DNA from: Grammothele lineata
Taxonomy: Eukaryota; Basidiomycota; Agaricomycetes; Polyporales; Polyporaceae
Assembly (NCBI GenBank): GCA_002150815.3
Contig: NDFF03000049.1
Coordinates: forward strand, 1-64,000
DNA: 64,000 bases
Reading direction: 5' to 3'
Shown here in pieces: positions 1-12,518 of this stretch; positions within the stretch are counted from its first letter, which is position 1; the number at the start of each line of letters is the position of its first letter. Below the pieces are notes generated by a model, which made no database searches, was not told the origin of the DNA, and worked only from the letters and a program-made list of their open reading frames with translations. Position numbers and translations under genes: made by a program.

Positions 1-911
1 CGCTGCAGCCAGCATACATTAGCAGGAGCTCTGCGTGCACGCTATGGCCAGACGGCTACACACCCGCGACATAAGGCAGCCCACCTAGTCTCCCCTAGAC
101 AGACCAGTTACGCGCACTACTGACGGGATGGATTGACGTGCGCTCTACCACAGCCCACCCTCTGTTGTGACCGCCAGCCCGACATCCCCCTCGGCCTGGC
201 AGCCGTACATCGCGAACAATGACCTGGAGATGCCAGCAACAGATGCGACATTCGCCGCCGAGGCCTCGTTCTGCCTAAATTCAACCTCCTGGCTTGCATT
301 GGGGGACCTACTGGTGGTAGTGTGTACGGACATTAGGGAGGATGCGGAGCCAGGACGACGAGGTTGTGTGCTAGGTGATCGCGCCCAGAGCCCTCAGCGG
401 AAGTCCCAGACATGTCCGTGTGCGCCCTACTGCTCTGAGTCATGCATACATGATGACACACTTTCGGCATTCGTCGAAGACACATTATGACCTGGCAGTA
501 CCTGCGCACTCACTTCGAATCCGTGAGATGTGAAGTGGTGAGTGAATTTCCGTATTGAACGCGTGTTCATCGACGAATAGCAGCTGCCCCTTCATTGTGT
601 TGGTAGTAGCGTGTCGTAGTATTCTATCTATGTACAGACCCTGACCTGGCAGAACTAGTCTAAGTGGAATCGTGTCCAGCGCGCTGTGCGTCGCGGCATC
701 CCCACAAGTCATTGCTGCCACACGCTCAGCGGGCTTGGTGCAGTCGTGACAGTAGTACCCACTGGGTCGGCCCTTGTCACGGCCGCCAGTGCTGGAATCA
801 GTCTCTGGCACATTCATTCGGCTCTGTAAGTTGTTTGTCCACGACTTCTCTGTGCTTCGAGATTCGTGTTCTCAGCGATGCTAATTGAATCTCTGCCTCC
901 AATAGCGTCCG
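1..911. other. Intergenic, no gene recognised
   Basis: No reading frame here resembles a protein family I know, and no start, intron and stop combination could be put together. It lies just upstream of a decayed purine permease, so it may hold more of the same decayed locus, but I could not recognise any of the permease's N-terminal part. Confidence 0.5.
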
Positions 912-1430
912 GTGGTCTTACTAATGTCATCGGTGGCGACACGACTCCGACAAACTTCGTCGACGGGCGCGCTCGTAGGTACATCCCCTGTGACGACATT
1001 TGTCAAGTCCACGACAGGTATCGCTGAGGGTGGCAAGACCGGTATCGCCGCGATTATGGTGATGGGCATCATGTTTTTCGTCTCAGTGTTCTTGCCCATC
1101 TTCGCATCGATCCCCACGTGTGCCACCGGTGGTGCGTTCATTATTGTCAGCTCGCTCATGGTTCGCAAGTACGTATTCTTCAGTTCAACCTGCTCCGAGA
1201 AGGTGCTTATAAGTCTATATCTAGCGTCCGCAAGATCAACTGGGACGATGTCGGCGACGCCGTGCCCGCACTCCTCTCGCTGATCATAATCTTGCCCACG
1301 TACCACATCGTGTACAGCGTCGTTGTGGGCGTCGCGCCCTACCGGCGGCGCGTGCATCGTCGGCAAGTTCACCTGCGGTGCGATCATTCTGCCTAACTCA
1401 GGCTACGACCTCTGCAGACGCTCTATCCCA
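912..1430 (+). pseudogene. AzgA-like purine permease fragment
   Basis: This is a remnant of a fungal AzgA-type hypoxanthine/adenine/guanine-proton symporter, a plasma-membrane protein of the nucleobase transporter superfamily. The frame from 912 reads GALVGTSPVTTFVKSTTGIA followed by EGGKTGIAAIMV, the family's conserved GTSPVT(T/A)xVES block, then a hydrophobic segment and the ATGG region. An apparently intact intron at about 1159-1217 (donor GTACGT, acceptor CTAG) joins SLMVRN to VRKINWDDVGDAVPALLS, again typical of the family, and a further membrane segment ends near 1334. After that the frame is lost; a shifted frame near 1347-1400 reads a faint C-terminal match. The N-terminal half of the roughly 580-residue family protein is missing and the conserved Glu of the signature is Lys. 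I infer a pseudogene; the surviving splice sites suggest fairly recent decay. Confidence 0.75.
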
Positions 1431-3442
1431 TGGAACCCCCCTTCTCATTCTACACCCTTACGGTTGCGCCTGCAACATCCCTAGACGTCCGCTTCCGTCT
1501 CCTTTAGTGATCCTGCCCCTGCTCGCCTCAGCTGCTATCTTATTGTTACTAAGCCTGTTCCAACACCGCCGCTACCCCTTCTCCTGACACTGTGTGACAG
1601 CGCTTGCAGTCATTCCACACTCAAGATGTCCTGACGCGTCACACGACCCCTGGAGTGACCGCACCCCAGCGGGCAATGGAATGTAGAGCGCAGAGGCATG
1701 TCCGAGTCCGCCGAACACGATGTCATGACGGATCCGACGCCTCGGGTCTCACCGTTTAGCTAGCAGTACCCAGGATAGAGGTACCAATGACGGGGTGCGA
1801 GGTAAGGTGGAGGAGGATGGTAATTGTATCGGACAATGTCGATGGAGAGTCGAGACGCATGGGCCGACGCGCGTGAGACGCCGGCGCTACATAAATGCTA
1901 AATGCACAAATCGAACCGCGGAGAATCCGCCGGCGTTAGCCACCAGAGGTATTAAATACACAGGAAGTACGCACTGAGTAACAGAGTTTTGCGGCAGGGA
2001 GGGGCGTCTTAGTCATCCTCCGCGCTTCACAACCCGAACTCTTCGAATTTGCGATCCCCTTCCATCGCGCGGGGCGTTGATTAACAGAGCTAGTAGATCT
2101 GGAGTCCGGCCCAGGCTGGTCATCGTCCTTCCCTATCGCAAACCTAGTCACATCAAAACCTGCCAGTGGAGGCCTTGTTGCTCATTTAGTCGCAAACTCA
2201 CCACACATCAAACCCCAAATCCACCGTACCTCGTGCGCGCGGAGCCTCACCGCGCAGTGGCGGGCGGTGGCGGGACGACGGTCGTCCGCTGTCAAACCTT
2301 TCGGAAGGACGAACTTCGCCGCCCGGAGACGACGACGGAGGTCGGGACACCGGAGCACTGAGGACCGGAGGCGGCCCGCTCCGAGCCGCAATCACGTGCA
2401 TAGCGGAACGCGTCCTTCGATTCGCAGACGCGAACACCATGCTCCGCGACGGGAAGCTTGAGGTTTCCAGAATCTCAATCCAGGCGGGGGACCCGCATCA
2501 GGCGACGAGGGTACCTGGGTCGTAACTGGCGGACACGCGCACGGAGATGACGTAGGTGTGCGAGAAGCAGGCCCCCAGCCGGGGATTAATCTCAATATCC
2601 TCAACGAACCCGCTTTCTGGGAGGGTGATCAGAGCTTGGATCAGAGAAGAAGTCTATACGCCATGAGATCTGGGAACTGGGGACGAGCAACGGAGTTCGT
2701 AAACAAACAGGCCTTCTAATAGGGCAAACGTACTGTACACCAAATGACGCGCGAGTACTTCGAGGGGCCAGAAGAGTAGTAGAGAAGTCGCGTAAAAAGG
2801 TCAAGCTTTCAAGCGACACAGTCCGGTGCATACCTATATACTTATATGAGTGTTCGAAGACGTACGGAGGAAGATTCATGAACGTTGTGAGATGGAATGG
2901 AATGCTGCGGGGGGCGGGTACAAGTACATGCCGGGCCTAAAGAATTAACTGAACAAACAACAGTGACGGGGAACAACAGCAGTAGTGGGCAAAGGTAGGG
3001 GAGAGGGGTGCATCGCGACGAATACGTGCAGTCTATATAATCTATACAACCGGTCGTTAGCTTTCATGTCGTGAGATGAGATGAGAAAAGAGAGGGTGAA
3101 CGAGTGAGCGAGTGAATGAGTGGGGCGGGCGTAGCGTGAGTGCTTCTATAGTGATGAGCGGTAGAGTGGTAGAGTGGTAGGATGAATGTTCATATATATA
3201 CGACGGTTCGGGGAGATGGTGTGTGAGAACGGAGGAGGAAAGAAGTCAAGGAGGATGGCGGGGTTCGGAGGAGACGTTACGAGAGGGGAGACGTTCGGGG
3301 GACAATAATGATACATCAGGAGCAGTAAGCAGTGAGCAGTGAGCGGGGAGGTTGGGTCGGGGGGATCTCGTCGTTGGCGACAGCCGGGTATACCACAATC
3401 GAGTCGAGTCGCGTCGTGTCGTGCTTGCTCGCGCTCGAAACT
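1431..3442. other. Intergenic, no gene recognised
   Basis: Nothing protein-like was recognised. The right part (about 3000-3442) lies downstream of the arrestin-like gene on the minus strand and probably contains its 3' UTR. It includes purine-rich short-repeat DNA around 3070-3180 (GTGAGATGAGATGAG-like and GAGTGGTA-like runs). Confidence 0.5.
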
Positions 3443-6400
3443 TCAACGCGTCAAGCCCGTCGTGGCCCTCGTCAGCCCAGACGGCCGTCCCCCAACGCCC
3501 CCACCCCTCGCAGCAGCGGCCGCAAACATCCCCGCCAAGTCCCCATCGCTAAAGCTCCTCTCCCCAATGCCCCCCGCTCCCCCCGCTCCCCCCATTCCCG
3601 CCCCTCCCGCCCCAGCCCCACCCACACGCGCAGCCCGCATCTCCGCCGCGACGCTCTCATACGTCGGCAAGTCCCTCAAACTCGAGAGCGGGGTGATCCC
3701 GCCCCCAAGGAAGCCCCGCGACGCCTGCTCGTAGTCCGGCACCTGCGTGAACGCATGATGCAGCATCTCCTGGCTCGTCATCACCTCCGTCCCCGCCGCC
3801 GGGGTGGCGCTCCCCGAACCTCCTTCCGACCCTGTCCCTCCCCCTCCAGCGCGGGGGCTGTGCGTAGCGGAATGCGCAACCGCAGCATGCAGAGACTGGA
3901 GGTTCGCGTGCGAAGAGGAACGTGAGCCAAAGGAGAGCGTCGAGGAGAGCGTCGTGAACGGCTTCATCGCGATGTGGAAAAGCCCGTGCGTGTTCCGGCT
4001 CGCGGTGCTGTGGCTGTGCACGAACGTCGTCCCGGGTGCGGGTGCGGGCAGGCTTTCGACGCTGCGCGCCGCCGCGCCGCCCTCCGACGCCGACGATGAT
4101 GAAGCGGCGTCGCCCGAGGCCGACAGAGACGTCAGCGACCGCTCGGGCGACGCCGCGCGCGAGTTCGCCCGCGAGTTCGCCCTCGAGTTCCGGCGGGACG
4201 GGAACCGACTCCCATGCCTGCTCGCGTGCGTACTCGGCTGCACGCTCTCGGGGGGCGACCTACTCGGCGGCGTCGGGCGCTGCGCGACCGCCGCCGCCGC
4301 CGCCGTTGGGGGCGCCTCGGGGGCTTCCCTGCTGAGACTCAGCAGCAGCTCCGTGTTGACCCACTCGAGCGGGTGCGCGCCCGGCTGCGGCTCGTGCGGG
4401 AGGTGCGCGCTCCGCGGGGGCCGCGCCATCCCGCCCGGGCCGACCTGCCATGTCTCGAGTACGGCGGGGCTCTGGACGCCGCTGGAGGACTCGGAGTGTG
4501 CGCTGCCCGCGCCATTGCGTTCGGGGATGGTGGGGCTGATGCCGTTGACGACCCAGGTGTTCGCGACGCGCATGGTAGCGGAGTCGGGGAGGTAGGCATT
4601 CGCGACGCGGTCGCGCACGTGCGAGGGATACGAGGGGAGCACGTCCGCCTCTTCTTCTTCACCCAGAACGGCCTCGCCACCGTCGACGTCGCCAGCCCCA
4701 AGCAGGAGCCGGCGCGTGGCGAGTGTGGCGACGCGCGCCTCGTCCGCGAGACGGTAGTCGAGAACATGGATCGGGAGGGAGCAGCGCAGCTCGGAGGTAT
4801 GCCCATCCAAGTTGCCGATGAGGATCGACCACCTGACCCGGTACGACACTTGAATCGGCTGCAGGCACGCGCAGAAGTCAGCGTCACGCGGGAACTTCAG
4901 GAACGCACAAGCGCGAAAGAGCTCGGCTCACCTCAAGTGAATGGCTCGGGGTCGCGTGCAGCGGCACGGTGATGTTGAGGGACGTGACGACATCGTTGGC
5001 GGGCTCCATGAGGAGCTCCTCTGGCGTTCCTGGTGCCGGCGGAGGGTCGGCTGCGCTCGCACTGGTGGATGGCCCGGCAGAAACTTCGGGTGGGGTGAGC
5101 GCCGCTATCGGGGCCGCAGCACCGCCACTCGAGGTAGACGAGCGCGTCGTCGTCGAGGCTAGAGGGGCAAGCTCGACGGGGGTGTGCGAGGGCGACGGCT
5201 GGCTTGAGGTGGACGCCACCGGGGGGAAGTAGGACCCATGGCTGTTCGCATGCGAGTGGCCGGGGGTCTGCGCGGGAGTGTTCGGTGTCGTCGATACGGA
5301 TACGCGCGAGGTGTGCGAGTGGCCGGCGAGGAGGGGGACACGGAAACGATGGTGCTGCTCATGCACGCACACACCCTTGCCCTCGACGATGTCGTGCTTG
5401 GTGCTCGCTATGATCCGCGTGTTCTCCTGGCATCCCGTGCGGGACCAGAGCTTAACGGTCTCGTTCACGGTCGTCGTGACGCTCAGGACGCGGGCGCCCT
5501 TGACCAACGGCTGGAACTTGACGATGGCCGTAAGGCGCTCCCCCGCGGCCCAGGCCTTGTGGGGGATCATGATCGAGTACATGAGCTTCTCGGGCCAGGT
5601 ATTTTCGATCTCGAGCGTTTGCTGGTATTCTAGGGCCTCCGACCTAAACCCGCGCATGATCGTAATGGGCTGCATAGCGGTGATGTCGCGGTGCGTGAGA
5701 CCACCAAAGCCGCCACGCACGACCTGCGCACGGAGCTTGTACTGGACGGAGGCGCCACCCATGGCGGATGTATAGATCGTGGAAGGAAGAGAACCGCCGA
5801 TCTGGAGCTGGAATGGGAATAGGTGGCGGCCGGCCTTCAGCGTGTGGGCATGATGCCGGTCGCCCTCGAGGAAGGACCATTCGTGGTTGCACACGACGTA
5901 GGTCAGCTGAGACGCGCTGAGCGCAAGACTAGTAAGACAGACGTGTTAGCGAACGAATCGCACGTTGGAGTGAGAAGAGAATGTAAATCCCAAGGCAATA
6001 TGGTGGCCTCGTGCGCCAATCGCTTAGCGAGGAATAGAGACAAGGTTCTCTGTACGGCAGCAAGAAGCACATATGGGACTGCGCTCCCCGGGCACGCGAC
6101 ATGTCGCGCCTACACGGCGGCGCGTGCGCGAGAGCGAGCGCGAAGTTAGAGTCAAGTGCGCGGGCGGGCGCCCCATATATGAATGATACCCCACGGTATT
6201 GGGGGGAAGGTCGAGGACAGGCGGGTCATATGAACAAAGGGCAGACGTAAGGAGCAAGACTCACGGTTCTGCGGCGGAGGCAGGGAGGCGCGCCTTTCCT
6301 CGGAACTGGAGGGTAATCTCCTTGATGGAGGTGGGCTCTGAGAGGTGGAGGACGACGTTACCGCTGAGGAGGGCGGGGTTGACGTCGACGCCTGTGCCGC

Positions 6401-6659
6401 GGAGACAAAGGACGTCGGAGGCGACGTTGATCTCGAGGTGGGGGTGCTTGTCGGCCTTTTCGCGGTGAGGCATGTCGTGCCGTTCGCGGTGCTGCTGCTG
6501 GAGCTGCTGATGCTGGGCCTGGGGGATGAGCTCTGGTGGGGGTGGGAGGACTGGAGGGTGGGGGTCGAAGGGACGGAGTGCAGCATGGAGGGCTGCCGAG
6601 AGGGCGTCCTCCTCGGGTGGAGGAGGGGGAGTGGGATCGCGGGCGAGTACATAAGACAT
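3443..6659 (-). CDS. Arrestin-related trafficking adaptor (ART family)
   Basis: Probable alpha-arrestin, an adaptor that links plasma-membrane transporters to the Rsp5/Nedd4 ubiquitin ligase for endocytosis. Model: complement(join(3443..4858, 4932..5916, 6265..6659)), 931 residues, frame kept through both junctions. The ATG at 6659 starts MSYVLARDP after a non-ATG open stretch. The arrestin N fold spans about residues 70-260 (SIKEITLQFRGKARLP, then VVCNHEWSFLEGD) and the C fold about 270-510 (KLMYSIMIPHKAW, then VSYRVRWSILIGNLDGHTSE). Ser/Ala-rich linkers separate the folds and fill the tail. Three PY-like motifs fit WW-domain ligase binding: LPSY near 534, and PDY and LPTY near 835-855. The 348-bp first intron is much longer than the local norm and could hide a small exon. 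Rod1/Rog3/CreD-type membership is inference; the arrestin fold is the firm part. Confidence 0.88.
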
Positions 6660-9600
6660 GTTGAACGGACCCGGAGGAAGCAAGGGGGGTGGCGGGAGAA
6701 GAAAGGAAGCGCAAAGGTGAATAGAGAGGGGGCGGTAGAGGAAAGGGGGTGGCCTGGACGAGGCAGGTGGGAGACCACCGAAGGAGGTGACGGTCGGGGA
6801 CAGAGCCAGACGCGGACAGGCGCGGGCAGAGGCAAGGGACTAGGACCCGGGCCAGAGGGAGACGGTCCAGAGTGAGAGCGTCCAGCGAAGAGGACGAGGT
6901 CGGTGCATCGCTCTCCAGCCCAGATCGCCGGCTGCCGATTTATGTTTTCCGGAAAAAGTAAGCCAGCCGATGCTGCCCACCGCCGGGCACATCCTCCTCT
7001 CGGTCCTCGGTCCTCCGGCGCGGTCAGGCGCCCGTCGCTCTGGATCTCGCCCGCGCTTTTCTCGCCACCGCCAGCACGTCCCAAATTAATTTCCTCCCGA
7101 TCGCTTGATAACCGTCCTCGACGTCATCCACCGTCCCGGTCCGCCCCTTCCGGCCTTTTCCGTCGCCCCCCAACGCTGGCCTGCGTGCGTGCAGACTGGG
7201 CCAGCTCCCTCGCACACGCACACACGGTCGTCGCAACGTTGCCCCTTCGCTACCAGTACTCGAAACGCCCTCAGCCCCATCCATCTCGCCCGCATCGCCC
7301 GCTCTTATCTGCTGGCCCAGACACAGCCAGGCATCAGTCCGCGGGCACCTCATCGATAGCGCCAGGCACCTCGCAAGCACGTTCAAATTGGCGCATTATC
7401 CCCTTCGAAGACAAGGCGCTTGTTGCCGCTCGTTGACAATATGTCCGAGTCAGGAGAGAGAGTCCGAGTGGAATAGGTTGAGATGTCGCTCTACGGGCAG
7501 CTGGAAATTGGCACAGGACGCGCCATGGAAAAGAGAGGGCTGGGATAAAGAAGCAGCGCCACAAAGGTGCTGAAGAAGACCGAGTTTTCCCCTTTCGCAT
7601 CTGCACTCCTTCTCGCTCAGTCCTTTTTGCGCCTCTGCACCTGCTCGCCTCCCTTTCCCGGCCCCTTGTTCCCATCCCGGGCCCATCTCGGCCCATCTGC
7701 GGCCCTCTGTCCGCCGTACCGCTCCTCGGTCTTTACCGGATTTCGCGAGCTAATAGCTCAACAAGGTTCACCTGGCACCAGACGCGTCTTGCACCGTTCG
7801 CGGCGCGTAAGCACATGCCACGATCACGCCGGCGAATTTTGAGTTCTGTGCGTTCTGAACCTCTTCTTCCATCGCGCACCCTCGTCTGTCTGAGTCTTTG
7901 TGCCCCAGCTCCGCGCGACGGCGTCCATTCCTTAGAAGACCGCCACACAAAGGCTAGCATATGCATCAGCGGCGCACGGACCCCCATGCGTTGAGTCGCT
8001 CGCGCGACTCCCGCGGGCCTTCCTGGGCCTTCGCACGCGTCGTCATCATCATAGAACACTTCCTTCGAGCTCGAGGTCCGTCTCAACTTCCCCCCGTTGA
8101 TACTCGCGTCTGGCCAGGGCCCCAGGCTCGCGCATTTATTGGGAACCGCCGCAGCACGCGTGTCTGGCCGTCTCAGGACCCAATACAGTCCCAACATCTC
8201 AGAACACCTCCCCGCTCAGACCGCTCGCGACGCGTAGAAGGAAAGGACGGCCGCGCACACGCTCACGCCACCTAGGAAACCAGAAGCCAACAGAGAAGGA
8301 CATGCATATAGATGCATATACGTCCGGCGGCGCGGTCGCGGACGCGTACGGGGACGTGATCGGCGCCACCGGGCCCGGCGGAAGCTTCCTCGCTCGCCGG
8401 TGAATTCGCTGGACGCCATCGCCCATCGCCATCGCTATGGCCCGACAGCGGACACCCCGGCGCTGCAGCCGACAGACAGGGATCTGCAGGGCCGTTCCCA
8501 GGAACTTTGAATTCGAGTGTCTACAGCTGTCTGCACTAGCAGGCGCCCTTTGAAGGTTCGAAGGTTGGATGGAGAAACCTCGACGCGCCCGGCCGCAGCT
8601 TTTGCAAGCTGCTTTGTCCCCCCCGACCGTCCTCGGCGCCAGAGATGCCTAAGCGCGCGGGCTGTCAGACAATTTTTCGAGCCTCGAGACTCAGGCCGTT
8701 AGCCACCGCGTCGAAGGCGTCGATCTGATGCCAGCGTCGGATATGTATGTTTATCGGACGCGCACCTACGCGTACCGTGCGCAGGAAAACGTGGCGCAGG
8801 CCCACTCGCGCGCTGTGCTCATGGCCGAGTGCGTGCCTATGCGTGCACGTTCGTCTTGCGTCAGTCGCCGCTGGCGGGACATGCGCTAACACGCGGCGTA
8901 GCGGACCTGGCCTTCGATGTTCCTGTCTGAACCCGAGCGGTTTGGCCATCAGCGGCACCGACGCTTCTCCCAAGTTCTGAATCTCACGCCGCACAGTGCG
9001 CTGGGAGATACGGATACCTCGTATCTCAGAGCGCGTACGCGTACTCAGCGACTTACTGACTAGGTGCCTTCCCCAACGAAACTTATCTATGAAGTCACTC
9101 CTCCCCAGGGACCCCACCGTGATATAATCCTCACTTATAGGAACTTGACAAATATGGCCCTGGGGCAGGACCCGACGCACCCTCCCAGTCGGTCGCGACT
9201 CGCGAAGGAGTCAACTCGTCTGCTAGAACCATACTTACGTGTCGCCGCCTCGTACGACCTAGCATACATAGGAGAAGAGATATCTACGTCGATGGCGATG
9301 ATTCGACTCGAACTCCTCTTTTTACTGCGCTGGGGCCCGCCACACACCGTGCACCAACATTGACGACATTCTTTCAACGTTCACCGCGATCGATGGCGCA
9401 ACTCGCAGTAAGTACCGCTGTGCAACCGCTCCAACTCCCAGTACTAGTGACCAGTCCAGAGATTCGAACGGGGGAAGGAAAGACCCGGGGCCCAGGCACG
9501 AAGGGCCTGAGGTTCGCGGCTCGCGCAGCCTCCCGCTGATGCTGTGCCCGCCGCGCGGTCCATCGGTATCTCACCAGCCGCCACGGAACCACGGGACGGG

Positions 9601-12518
9601 TCCACCGCAGTGCTTATCTGACCCGCAGCGCGTGTGTCATTGTTCTCCAAGGGCAAGGATCGTAGGTCAAAGGGTGGATGGGTGGAGGTATGTATAGAAG
9701 CACGGCGCTGCATTTCGGGGCTGCCTGTCAAACCCTGGAGACGTCTAGTAGTACGTCCCCCCCTCTACTGGTAACTGTATGTAGGCGACTTCGAAGCTCG
9801 TCTTCGCTCCCCCAGAAGTCACTAGTCATCGCCCTCAGCGATGGCATCACATCTCAACAGCATTCTTGAACTGAACCGGTGTGCCTACCTTACCTCGCGG
9901 GACTTGTTCGGGTCCACGGTGGAGCGATAGCAAACACTGGCAGGGCGCTGCGCTATCAGGCTTTCTTGCGGTGCTGTGCGTCCTTCTCCAAGTTCTAAAC
10001 TTCTTGTTCTTCTTACATACGATCTTCTTGTTCCTTTTGCCGTTGCTAGATGTCGCTCGCTTCAAGGCCTGATTGCGGCTGCTCACCGGTACCTGCTGTC
10101 TGTGCGAGTGATAGAACCCGCGGCCGTCAAGTCCTGTCAAACACCATCGCCCTTGCCCGCGGCCGTTTTCTGCGATTGGACGAGATATCTTCGATATGGA
10201 CCCAGGGCTGACGATACGACCTCGTCGGAGGAGGAGATCGCGCAGAGACCGCAGGCGTTTAGACACCGAGGCGGCGAAGGACGCGGACGACGATGGCGTG
10301 CCGAGCGTGCCGACAACTTATCATATCGCAAACAAGCTTCTCTTGTTGCGAGCTGCAAGTTCGTCTCGACCATCGATTGAGGCCTTTCGCAACAAGAAGT
10401 AAGCTCAAGGATACACGTTCGTAACTGCCTGCCGGCTTCGTCGGGTGCGCACTCGCAGAATCTAGATAACACAGCCGTATCTCGTCTGTTCGAGATGATT
10501 TGTCAAGGAGAGGTCTATACTACTCCCGTCTTCTGTACATACAGTACGTGCGTCTGCCATTCGATGGTCGTCGCGGATGCTCATTGCAGGCGACACGACG
10601 CGTCTTTGTTAACGGAAAGTCTTCTAGCGCAGGTTAGTACCAGGCATTATTGCAGTCTGTACCCTGACACTGAGCAGGCACTAGACTCCAAAGGAGACCT
10701 TCATTTTACGAGCAGAACACTAGCTGACAAGCACTCCGACGTTCAATTGCCTCCCCCCTCAACGCCAGATGGCACACCCCCATTTTCAGCAGCCCTAAAC
10801 TTAATACGGATCCCGGGCCGTTCGCGCATGCAGGCTATTTGAGATGGCACTCAGGCTGGTCAACACAGGATCGCTCTTCAGAGGGTGGCAGGTCGGCCGC
10901 GAGGTATCTCCGTTTGACTTCAGCCTCCGAGAAAAAACTTGGGTCCTAAACATGAACCTTGGGCACAGAACCTGAGCACGAAGGAGAGGGGCGCTAAATG
11001 TGCGCATGCGTTCAGTGCACGGAGTCTGGCCGGTCTGTTCCAACAGGCTAGTTCGCTGATATATCGCGAGGAATCACAATAAGGAAGGTCGCACCCCAAA
11101 TCCACCTTCTAGCTTCTGAGCTCTTTCTAGCGTCATTCGCGAAGCCCCCGCTCCAGCGACAGCCTCTGCGCACATAACAACAGGTCCAGGCCCAGGTCCG
11201 CGTTAAGTCTGCCCGGCCGCCGAGGAAGGCAGGTTGGGGCTCGTAGAATGGAAGCTACGCGCAGCTGCATACACAAGTGGTGCTCAGCTTCTGGGCTGGG
11301 ACCAACCTTAGGATGGTCGTGCGTACATACCAGTCTCCAAGGCTCCATGGAACGTTCCAGCCTTCGCGCACTCAGGCTTGCCCGCATCCGTATAATGTCG
11401 CGGTAATGTATAGGTCCCGAGTGGGACGTGTATAGTTCGTGCGGCGTTACCTTGAGCGCGGGCTCCGTTTTAAATACGGTGTTCTAGGCCTGGAAGGATG
11501 GACTGAGTTGATTTCTGTTCCTAGAATCGAAGGGGGTGCGAGCTGGTGCGAGTTGAGAGACAATTAGATCATGACATACACGCCAACGAAAACATATGTA
11601 CCGTATTCAACTGGAGCACGCGACGCAACTTCCTTCTATATCTTGCTTTGCGTCATGCTGTCCCCGTCAAAGCGCGCACGTACGGCACCGCCGTCTTCGT
11701 ACGGGTCTCCGTGTTGTGATAGGCAACGCGTCCCAGTCGTTGAGTCCCGCCGCGACACTGTCGCGACTCGCGACCAGAGCACCGATTCACGATCCCACGC
11801 TCGGCTACGTAGCGCGAGCCCGGGCGTACACACAACATCGAACCCACTTACACACACACAACATCGCGAGGCAATCTAGTCTAGGCCAGACTGGGGGCCG
11901 GCCAGACTCCAGATCGCCGCCATTCACCCAGATTTACCCTCGGAGATAAGAGACTAAGGCGACCGGACTGGGACCTGGGGTCTTTTGAGGTCGCCGGGCC
12001 CTTGCGAAGTCTGTCAGCTTGTTGATTGTTCAGAGATCGAGGACTCCGCCGGGGAGGAGTGACGTAACCTCTCGTAAGCTCTGTCGTAACCCATTGCGAG
12101 GCGCGACGTGGCGAGGGAGCTGGGAGACGCGGAGATCCATTTGGGTTAGAGGCTCTAGGCGCGACAGATCCAGAGCGATGACGGTGGACGGCGCCCGCGC
12201 CCGTGCAATTTTGCTGTTTTGCTCTGGATGTTCGAAACGGTTCCAGGGCGTTTTAGGACTGTAGATCTACCAAGTGTCGGCTCTTGACCGACGCTAGTAG
12301 CGATTACAACAGAGGGTATGTAGAAAGTAAGTAAGATGAGCGGGGAGGTGCCCAACCGGGCACTTAAATGCATATAGCACGACCGAAGGTCCAAGGAAGC
12401 ACACACCGCGCACGCGCAATAACCAAGCCTCGTCCCCGAGCACCCCCAAGCACCGATAGGAATCCATCTCCAACCCGGTGAAACGAACCTCTGTCGCGCC
12501 GCGGAAACCATACGCCGT
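6660..12518. other. About 5.9-kb gene desert
   Basis: No open frame in this stretch gave a recognisable domain, and none could be extended by plausible splicing. The part next to 6660 carries the promoter and 5' UTR of the arrestin-like gene. The rest looks like unconstrained or decayed DNA. I could not identify LTRs, target-site duplications or transposase remnants by eye. A short CA run occurs near 11850. Confidence 0.5.

Noticed and set aside
1118..1396. Apparent frameshift within the purine permease relic
   Set aside because: The frame change between 1158 and 1218 is explained by a normal intron (GTACGT donor, CTAG acceptor), so it is not itself a mutation.
9455..9480. Minus-strand tRNA B-box-like sequence (GTTCGAATC)
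   Set aside because: The flanking bases cannot form the T stem and no cloverleaf fits upstream.
6660..12518. Possible LTR retrotransposon in the gene desert
   Set aside because: I found no reverse transcriptase, integrase or protease motif and no pair of long direct repeats by eye; a computed self-alignment would be needed to say more.
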